Origin: JBEAOO01 sp041164825
Lineage (GTDB): Bacteria > Pseudomonadota > Gammaproteobacteria > Burkholderiales > Burkholderiaceae_C
Assembly (NCBI GenBank): GCA_041164825.1
Contig: JBEAOO010000194.1
Coordinates: 1 to 11,261 of the forward strand
DNA length: 11,261 nucleotides
Direction of reading: 5' to 3'
Position 1 is the stretch's first letter. Every line of letters begins with the position of its first letter. Shown piece after piece: positions 7,116 through 11,261 of this stretch. The position numbers and the translations under genes are program-made. The notes under the pieces are model-generated. The model did not search any database and was not told where the DNA came from. It saw only the letters and a program-made list of their open reading frames with translations.

Positions 7116-8051
7116 TCATGAATTCGAGCGGGCAGCGGTGCCGCCCAGCCGGTCCATGCTGAGTCGGCGAAATTCGCGCGGCGTGATGCCCTTCACCTCG
7201 CGAAAACGCCGGTTGAAATTAGCGAGGTTGTTGAAGCCCACGGCATAACAAATGCTGGCGATCTGCTGCTCGCTGTTCATCAGCAGCTCGCAGGCTTTGT
7301 GGATGCGCACGCCGTTGACGAAGGCCGCAAAGCTGCTGCCGCTGGCCTTACCAAACGCCCGCGAAAACCGGCTCTCGCTCATGTGGGCCCGGGCCGCCAT
7401 GTCGCTGGCCGCCAGGGGTTCGGCGTAGTGGGCGTGCACGTGCGCCACGATCTGCGCGAGAGCAGCACCGGCGTCCCCGGGGGCCAGGCCAATTTGTGGG
7501 GCCGAAGACAGCAAGCGGTAGTCGGTGCAGCCGCTCAGCACCCCCAGCAGCTCCACGAACTGGGCGAAGCGCGCCAAGCCATGGCTGTGCTGGATGCGCT
7601 CGAAGTGCGATTGCACGCGCTCGCTCAGCCCAAAAAACTCGATGCCGCGCCGCGAGCGCTTCAGCAGGGGCAACAACTCCTCCAGCGCGGGAATGGCGGC
7701 CATGGCCCGGCGCAGCGGCTCCTCGCGAAACTGGATCACCAGGCTGCGCACCGGCAGTCCGCCCTCGGGCAGGTCGGTTGATACCCAGTTGTGCGGCAGG
7801 CGTGGGCCGGTCAGCACCAGGTGCCCGGGCTCAAAGTGCCCGACGTGGTCGCCCACAAACGCGCGGCCGCGCGCGCCCACGATCAGCTGCAATTCCGACT
7901 CGTCGTGGCAATGCCAGCGCTCCAGCGGCGTGGGGCTGCCGTGGGCGATGCAGCGCACACATTCGGCGCTGCCCACCGGCTCGTAGCCCAGCTGCGGGTC
8001 GCGCAGCAGTTCGTGCTCGAACTCGGGGGTGAGTTTGCGGGGGCGGGGCAT
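7116..8051 (-). CDS. AraC-family transcriptional regulator with N-terminal cupin
   Basis: A 311-residue DNA-binding regulator. The N-terminal half has a cupin-like sensor fold (about 44-90: ERWHCHDESELQLIVGARGR, then GHFEPGHLVLTGPRLPHNWV) of the kind that binds sugars or similar small molecules. The C-terminal 100 residues are the AraC/XylS double helix-turn-helix: ASDMAARAHMSESRFSRAF (215-233) and IASICYAVGFNNLANFNRRF (264-283), ending with GITPREFRR (288-296). The ATG at 8051 starts a sensible N-terminus (MPRPRKLTPEF); the frame stays open upstream to 8237 but that part is low-complexity and lies over the argJ promoter region. No clear Shine-Dalgarno. The gene is 46 bp upstream of the ribitol dehydrogenase-like gene on the same strand. 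Two direct repeats at 8126-8153 may be its own binding site. Confidence 0.9.
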   Translation of the reverse strand: MPRPRKLTPEFEHELLRDPQLGYEPVGSAECVRCIAHGSPTPLERWHCHDESELQLIVGARGRAFVGDHVGHFEPGHLVLTGPRLPHNWVSTDLPEGGLPVRSLVIQFREEPLRRAMAAIPALEELLPLLKRSRRGIEFFGLSERVQSHFERIQHSHGLARFAQFVELLGVLSGCTDYRLLSSAPQIGLAPGDAGAALAQIVAHVHAHYAEPLAASDMAARAHMSESRFSRAFGKASGSSFAAFVNGVRIHKACELLMNSEQQIASICYAVGFNNLANFNRRFREVKGITPREFRRLSMDRLGGTAARSNS

Positions 8052-8100
8052 GCAGGTTGGGTGGGGGGCGGTGGGGGCGCAGCGCGCCAAGCAGGCTGCA

Positions 8101-8106
8101 ACGATA
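8101..8106 (-). promoter_or_regulatory. Candidate -10 box of the araC-type gene
   Basis: TATCGT on the minus strand (4 of 6 matches to TATAAT), about 50 bases before the ATG. Counting 17 bp upstream places the -35 region at 8124-8129 (TCAGTT), which is a poor hexamer but falls inside the proximal GTATCAG repeat. That is the geometry of an activator-dependent promoter. Weak on its own. Confidence 0.3.
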
Positions 8107-8125
8107 GTCAAAGCGCTCGGCCGAA

Positions 8126-8153
8126 CTGATACCCGTTCATCGCATTCTGATAC
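8126..8153. repeat. Two GTATCAG direct repeats 21 bp apart, probable AraC-type operator
   Basis: The minus strand has GTATCAG at 8153-8147 and again at 8132-8126, a start-to-start distance of 21 bp (two helical turns) with 14 bases between. AraC-family proteins typically contact tandem half-sites at about this spacing. The proximal copy overlaps the -35 region of a candidate promoter for the araC-type gene, so autoregulation is the simplest reading. The binding protein is inferred. Confidence 0.5.
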
Positions 8154-8161
8154 TTTTGAGC

Positions 8162-8177
8162 GACCCTGATCAGGGTC
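8162..8177. promoter_or_regulatory. Perfect 16-bp palindrome in the araC-argJ divergent gap
   Basis: GACCCTGATCAGGGTC is a perfect palindrome with no loop, the form expected of a homodimeric repressor site rather than of an RNA hairpin. It lies about 21 bp upstream of a candidate argJ -10 element (CACAAT at 8199-8204), so it would cover the -35 region. It does not match the ArgR box. The binding factor is unknown. Confidence 0.45.
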
Positions 8178-8198
8178 ATCACCGCCCGGCGCGGCTGT

Positions 8199-8204
8199 CA
8201 CAAT
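8199..8204 (+). promoter_or_regulatory. Candidate -10 box of argJ
   Basis: CACAAT, in the context CTGTCACAATCGC, resembles the (G)ACAAT -10 elements often seen in this high-GC group. It lies 62 bases upstream of the argJ ATG. No clear -35 hexamer is present at 17 bp; the upstream region holds the 16-bp palindrome instead. Confidence 0.3.
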
Positions 8205-8266
8205 CGCGCCCAGCATTCCGTCGATGATGTTGTGCATCGACCCTTCACCACCGAGCCCGCACTGCC

Positions 8267-9496
8267 ATGCCCGTCAACCTGACCGCTCCCCGGCCCCAAG
8301 ACCTGTTTCCTGTTCCGGGTGTCCAACTCGGCATCACCATGGCCGGCGTGCGCAAGTCCAACCGACGTGACTTGACCGTGATCACCTTGGCCGAAGGCAG
8401 CCAGGTGGCCGGCGTGTTCACGAGCAACCGCTTTTGCGCCGCGCCCGTGCAGCTCTGCCGCAAGCACTTGGCCGCGGGCGTGGGCACGCGTGCGCTGGTC
8501 ATCAACACCGGCAACGCCAATGCCGGCACCGGTGAAGACGGCTTGGTGCGTGCGTTTTCCACCTGCGTGGCGCTGGCCCGCCACCTGGAACTGGCGCCCG
8601 AGCAGGTGCTGCCTTTTTCCACCGGTGTCATCATGGAAACGCTGCCCAGTGAGCGCATTGCCGCCGGCCTGCCGGGCGCCATTGCCGATCTGAAGGAAGA
8701 CAACTGGGCCACCGCCGCCGAAGCCATCATGACCACCGACACCCTGCCCAAGGCCGCCTCGCGCCGGGTGCAGATCGGTGGCAAGACGGTCACGGTGACG
8801 GGCATCAGCAAGGGCGCTGGCATGATCCGCCCCAACATGGCCACCATGCTGGGCTTTGTGGCCACCGACGCGGTGGTGGCGCCGGGCCTGCTGCAGGGCT
8901 TGGTGTCTGAAGCGGCGGACCGCAGCTTCAACCGCATCACCATCGACGGTGACACGTCCACCAACGACTCCTTTGTGCTGGTGGCCAGCGGCTTGGCCGG
9001 CCACGCGCCGATCGCTGACGTGGCGTCGATCGACTACGCCACGCTGCGCCAGGCGGTGGTTGAGGTGTCGCAGCAGTTGGCGCAAGCCATCGTGCGCGAC
9101 GGCGAGGGCGCCACCAAATTCATCACCGTGCAGATCGACGGCGGCCGCAACGAGGCCGAGTGCCGCCAAGCCGCCTACGCGATTGCCCACTCGCCGCTGG
9201 TGAAAACCGCCTTCTTCGCCAGCGACCCCAACCTGGGCCGCATCTTGGCCGCCGTGGGCTACGCCGGCATCGCCGACCTCGACCAGGGCCAGATTGACCT
9301 GTACCTGGACGACGTGCACGTGGTGCACCAAGGCGGCCGCCGCGTGGAATACCGCGAAGAAGACGGCGCCCGCGTGATGAAGCAGGCCGAGATCACGGTG
9401 CGCATCCACCTCAACCGCGGCCCGGCCACGGCCACGGTCTGGACCTGCGATTTCAGCTACGAGTACGTGAAGATCAACGCCGACTACCGCAGCTGA
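8267..9496 (+). CDS. argJ: Bifunctional glutamate N-acetyltransferase / amino-acid acetyltransferase ArgJ
   Basis: Ornithine acetyltransferase of the cyclic arginine pathway: it moves the acetyl group from N-acetylornithine to glutamate and, in bifunctional forms, also uses acetyl-CoA. The 409-residue precursor cleaves itself before a threonine nucleophile; the site is clear in KGAGMIRPNMATML (182-195), with T193 after A192. Other family motifs: INTGNANAGTGEDG (79-92), LPFSTGVIMETLP (115-127, oxyanion-hole region), FNRITIDGDTSTNDS, and FFASDPNLGRILAAVGYAG. It ends in the typical TCDFSYEYVKINADYRS. All catalytic residues appear intact and length is normal. The ATG at 8267 begins a typical N-terminus (MPVNL). 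The gene stands alone, not in an arg operon, and is followed by a very long hairpin. Confidence 0.97.
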   Translation: MPVNLTAPRPQDLFPVPGVQLGITMAGVRKSNRRDLTVITLAEGSQVAGVFTSNRFCAAPVQLCRKHLAAGVGTRALVINTGNANAGTGEDGLVRAFSTCVALARHLELAPEQVLPFSTGVIMETLPSERIAAGLPGAIADLKEDNWATAAEAIMTTDTLPKAASRRVQIGGKTVTVTGISKGAGMIRPNMATMLGFVATDAVVAPGLLQGLVSEAADRSFNRITIDGDTSTNDSFVLVASGLAGHAPIADVASIDYATLRQAVVEVSQQLAQAIVRDGEGATKFITVQIDGGRNEAECRQAAYAIAHSPLVKTAFFASDPNLGRILAAVGYAGIADLDQGQIDLYLDDVHVVHQGGRRVEYREEDGARVMKQAEITVRIHLNRGPATATVWTCDFSYEYVKINADYRS

Positions 9497-9513
9497 GTTG
9501 CGGCGCGTTCAAT

Positions 9514-9555
9514 CCCGATGACAAACGGCGCCCTCGGGCGCCGTTTGTCATCGGG
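9514..9555. terminator. Long perfect hairpin terminator between argJ and the small membrane protein gene
   Basis: The arms CCCGATGACAAACGGCGCCC (9514-9533) and GGGCGCCGTTTGTCATCGGG (9536-9555) are perfectly complementary over 20 bp around a 2-nt centre (in RNA the innermost pair would open to a tetraloop). The core ACAAACGGCGCCC/GGGCGCCGTTTGT looks like a rho-independent terminator working in both directions between convergent genes; the T run is short and lies within the stem. Confidence 0.8.
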
Positions 9556-9569
9556 CTGCGGGGCGAGGG

Positions 9570-9803
9570 TCAGTCGTCGTGGCGGCGCCGGCTGACGAAC
9601 ACCACCATGCCCACACCCGCGGCCAGCAGGGCCAGCGCTTTGCGCGAGGTCGGGTCGGCAGGCTCGGCGAGTGGCGACGCGCTGATCACGTTAACCGGTG
9701 CGGCTTGGAGGGCCGCAGGCGCTGCCTCGGTGGCGGCCTGGACCCCGAGCGACACCATCATCAAGGCGCTCAATAGGGCAGGGGTGCGCGAAAGGATGTT
9801 CAT
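9570..9803 (-). CDS. Small secreted/anchored protein with PEP-CTERM-like tail, function unknown
   Basis: I do not recognise this gene. It encodes 77 residues with three parts: a probable Sec signal peptide (1-23, MNILSRTPALLSALMMVSLG then VQA as a likely cleavage motif), a short Ala/Pro-rich segment (24-52), and a C-terminal hydrophobic helix (about 56-70) followed by SRRRHDD. The end, hydrophobic helix plus Arg cluster, resembles PEP-CTERM sorting signals, but the Pro-Glu-Pro is replaced by EPADPTSRK. It could equally be a small single-pass membrane protein. The ATG at 9803 is chosen because the signal peptide begins there; no Shine-Dalgarno is evident, and an in-frame ATG at 9836 would add 11 residues. 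Convergent with argJ. Codon use looks native. Moderate confidence that it is a real gene. Confidence 0.6.
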   Translation of the reverse strand: MNILSRTPALLSALMMVSLGVQAATEAAPAALQAAPVNVISASPLAEPADPTSRKALALLAAGVGMVVFVSRRRHDD

Positions 9804-9849
9804 GGGGGCGGCCGGTGGGTGAGGGGATGCATGCATCGTCCGCCGCCCG

Positions 9850-9900
9850 GCACATGGCGAACACCCCGCCAGCGCGGGGGAGACCCCTGCTGGCATGTGC
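9850..9900. repeat. Nested inverted repeat in the small-protein leader
   Basis: An outer 7-bp pair GCACATG / CATGTGC (9850-9856 and 9894-9900) encloses an inner pair CCAGC / GCTGG (9869-9873 and 9889-9893) that continues as GGGG / CCCC round a GAGA loop. As RNA on the minus strand it would be a bulged stem-loop ending about 47 nt before the ATG at 9803. It matches no riboswitch family I can name. Confidence 0.4.
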
Positions 9901-10058
9901 ACTTTCTGGCAACCCTCCCGGCTTTGTGTGGGGCCGGGGCCGCAATCGACGCCGGTTCGGCCCGCATGGGGCACTTGGATAACCCCGCCCGGCCGCGGGG
10001 CAGGGCTGGGCGCTGTTGGCAGGGCGCTGCGGTACGATTCGGGCCCAAATGCCAGCGC

Positions 10059-10079
10059 AGGTGCCGGTTGTTTGCACCT
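10059..10079. repeat. Inverted repeat just upstream of the FAD-binding oxidase gene
   Basis: AGGTGC, nine bases, then GCACCT: a perfect 6-bp inverted repeat ending 7 bases before the ATG at 10087. It could be an operator half-site pair or a leader hairpin near the start codon. No separate Shine-Dalgarno is visible between it and the ATG. Confidence 0.35.
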
Positions 10080-10086
10080 CGACTCC

Positions 10087-11261
10087 ATGAACGCTCCGAC
10101 TCCTTTGCTGCACATTGAGGCCCCCGCTGAGGCGGCCACCCACGGCGCGCCGCGCCTGCGTGAGATTCCCTACAACTACACCTCGTTCTCGGACCGTGAA
10201 ATCGTCATCCGGATCCTGGGTGCGCGTGCTTGGGACGCCCTCAACCGCCTGCGCCAAGAGCGCCAGACCGGCCGCTCCGCGCGCATGCTGTACGAGGTGC
10301 TGGGCGACATCTGGGTGGTGCAGCGCAACCCCTATCTGCAAGACGACCTGCTGGACAACCCGGCGCGCCGCAAGCTGCTGATTGAGGCGCTGAACCACCG
10401 CTTGGCCGAGGTGCAAAAGCGCCGCAAGCCCGAGGCCGATGCCGAGCGCGATGCGGTGGTGGGCGAGTTGTTGCAGGCCGCCGGCCAAGCCGTGACGGCG
10501 TTTGGCGCCCAGTTCGAGGCGTTGGCCGAGTTGCGCCGCCGCGCCACCAAGGTGCTGGGCCGCCACACGGCCAAAGACAACATCAAGTACGACGGCCTGA
10601 GCCGCGTCTCGCACGTGACCGACGCCACCGACTGGCGTGTGGAATACCCGTTCGTGGTGCTCACCCCCGACACCGAGGCCGAAATGGCCGCGCTGGTGGC
10701 CGGCTGCGTGGAGCTGGGCCTGACCATCATCCCGCGTGGCGGCGGCACCGGCTACACCGGCGGCGCGATTCCGCTGACCTGGAAGAGCGCGGTCATCAAC
10801 ACCGAAAAGCTCGATGCGATGACCGAGATCGAGATGATGAGCCTGCCGGGCGTCGACCGCCCGGTGGCCACCATCTGGACCGGTGCCGGCGTGGTGACCC
10901 AGCGTGTGGCCGATGCGGCCGAGCGCGGCGGCCATGTGTTTGCGGTCGACCCCACCTCGGCCGAGGCCAGCTGCATTGGCGGCAACATCGCCATGAACGC
11001 GGGCGGCAAAAAGGCCGTGCTCTGGGGCACGGCGCTCGACAACCTGGCCTCTTGGCGCATGGTCACGCCCGAGTCGAAGTGGCTCGAAGTGACCCGCCTG
11101 AACCACAACCTGGGCAAGATCCACGATGTGGCCACGGCCAGCTTCGAGCTGAACTACTACGCGGCCGACGGCAAGACACTCACCCGCACCGAGCGGCTCG
11201 ATATCCCGGGGCGTACGTTCCGCAAGGAAGGCCTGGGCAAAGATGTCACCGACAAGTTCCT
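10087..11261 (+). CDS. FAD-binding oxidase with N-terminal DUF3683 region (5' part, cut by window edge)
   Basis: The frame is open from the ATG at 10087 to the last base, 391 codons, so this is the N-terminal part of a larger protein. The N-terminal 160 residues (REIPYNYTSFSDREIVIRIL, 25-44; charged helices to about 155) look like the DUF3683 region found in giant betaproteobacterial FAD/FMN-Fe-S oxidoreductases, usually well over 1,000 residues. From about 185 a GlcD-type FAD-binding domain begins: YPFVVLTPDTEAEMAALV, then the diphosphate-binding IIPRGGGTGYTGGAIPL (214-230) and DPTSAEASCIGGNIAMNAGG (288-307). Such enzymes oxidise 2-hydroxy acids such as D-lactate and pass electrons to the respiratory chain; the substrate here is unknown. 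The C-terminal catalytic and iron-sulfur parts are outside the window. No clear Shine-Dalgarno precedes the ATG. Confidence 0.9.
   Translation, partial: MNAPTPLLHIEAPAEAATHGAPRLREIPYNYTSFSDREIVIRILGARAWDALNRLRQERQTGRSARMLYEVLGDIWVVQRNPYLQDDLLDNPARRKLLIEALNHRLAEVQKRRKPEADAERDAVVGELLQAAGQAVTAFGAQFEALAELRRRATKVLGRHTAKDNIKYDGLSRVSHVTDATDWRVEYPFVVLTPDTEAEMAALVAGCVELGLTIIPRGGGTGYTGGAIPLTWKSAVINTEKLDAMTEIEMMSLPGVDRPVATIWTGAGVVTQRVADAAERGGHVFAVDPTSAEASCIGGNIAMNAGGKKAVLWGTALDNLASWRMVTPESKWLEVTRLNHNLGKIHDVATASFELNYYAADGKTLTRTERLDIPGRTFRKEGLGKDVTDKF

Larger units (their letters stand above)
9804..10086. other. 283-bp divergent intergenic region
   Basis: Upstream region of both the small membrane protein (leftward) and the FAD-binding oxidase (rightward). 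I see no credible gene in it. It holds a nested inverted repeat at 9850-9900, a weak candidate -10 (TACGAT, 10033-10038) for the rightward gene and an inverted repeat at 10059-10079. Confidence 0.6.

Noticed and set aside
8052..8237. N-terminal extension of the AraC regulator to the ATG at 8237
   Set aside because: The added 62 residues match no AraC domain and would overlie the divergent promoter region; the regulator reads naturally from 8051.
8198..9409. 403-codon minus-strand frame across argJ
   Set aside because: Antisense of argJ, whose catalytic motifs are all present.
9905..9945. c-di-GMP-I (GEMM) riboswitch on the minus strand
   Set aside because: Only CAAAGCC and GGGTTGCC fragments are seen; the first hairpin and the rest of the core are absent or too short.
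9691..11124. 477-codon minus-strand frame under the FAD-binding oxidase gene
   Set aside because: Antisense shadow of a frame that has clear FAD-binding motifs.

Overview
The window looks like chromosomal DNA of a high-GC betaproteobacterium, most likely a Burkholderiales member of the Comamonadaceae type (Acidovorax, Hydrogenophaga, Rhodoferax relatives). This rests on codon use, on the products, and on a gene order I know from that group: coxC, a small opposite-strand membrane protein, SURF1, a SCO-like protein, ctaA, ctaB/cyoE, sco, then rpoH on the other strand. The species cannot be named from this sequence alone.

Region 1 (1-5200) is the distal half of an aa3-type cytochrome c oxidase locus. 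It opens inside coxC (subunit III). A hairpin at 590-612 separates coxC from a convergent DUF2909-type two-helix protein. A tight rightward run follows: SURF1 (assembly), a SCO-like thioredoxin-fold protein, heme A synthase CtaA, heme O synthase CyoE/CtaB and a SCO1/SenC copper chaperone lipoprotein. CyoE farnesylates heme B to heme O, CtaA oxidises heme O to heme A, SCO delivers copper to the CuA site, and SURF1 helps heme A insertion. The block ends at a hairpin at 5168-5193 that can serve both strands.

Region 2 (5222-8153) reads leftward. It holds the heat-shock sigma factor gene rpoH, with a near-consensus CIRCE (HrcA) operator upstream. Behind that lies a likely two-gene unit: an AraC-family regulator followed by a short-chain dehydrogenase very like ribitol 2-dehydrogenase. 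Two 7-bp direct repeats 21 bp apart upstream of the araC-type gene look like a site for the regulator itself.

Region 3 (8154-11261) has argJ (rightward), a very long hairpin, a 77-residue secreted or anchored protein of unknown role with a PEP-CTERM-like tail (leftward), and the first 391 codons of a large FAD-binding oxidase/DUF3683 protein that runs off the right edge.

I see no rRNA, tRNA, CRISPR array, insertion sequence, phage gene or toxin-antitoxin pair. Most of the window is housekeeping. No convincing new multi-gene system is visible; the items worth a second look are regulatory (the CIRCE at rpoH, the AraC-type repeats, a 16-bp palindrome), the SCO-like paralogue, and the small PEP-CTERM-like protein.
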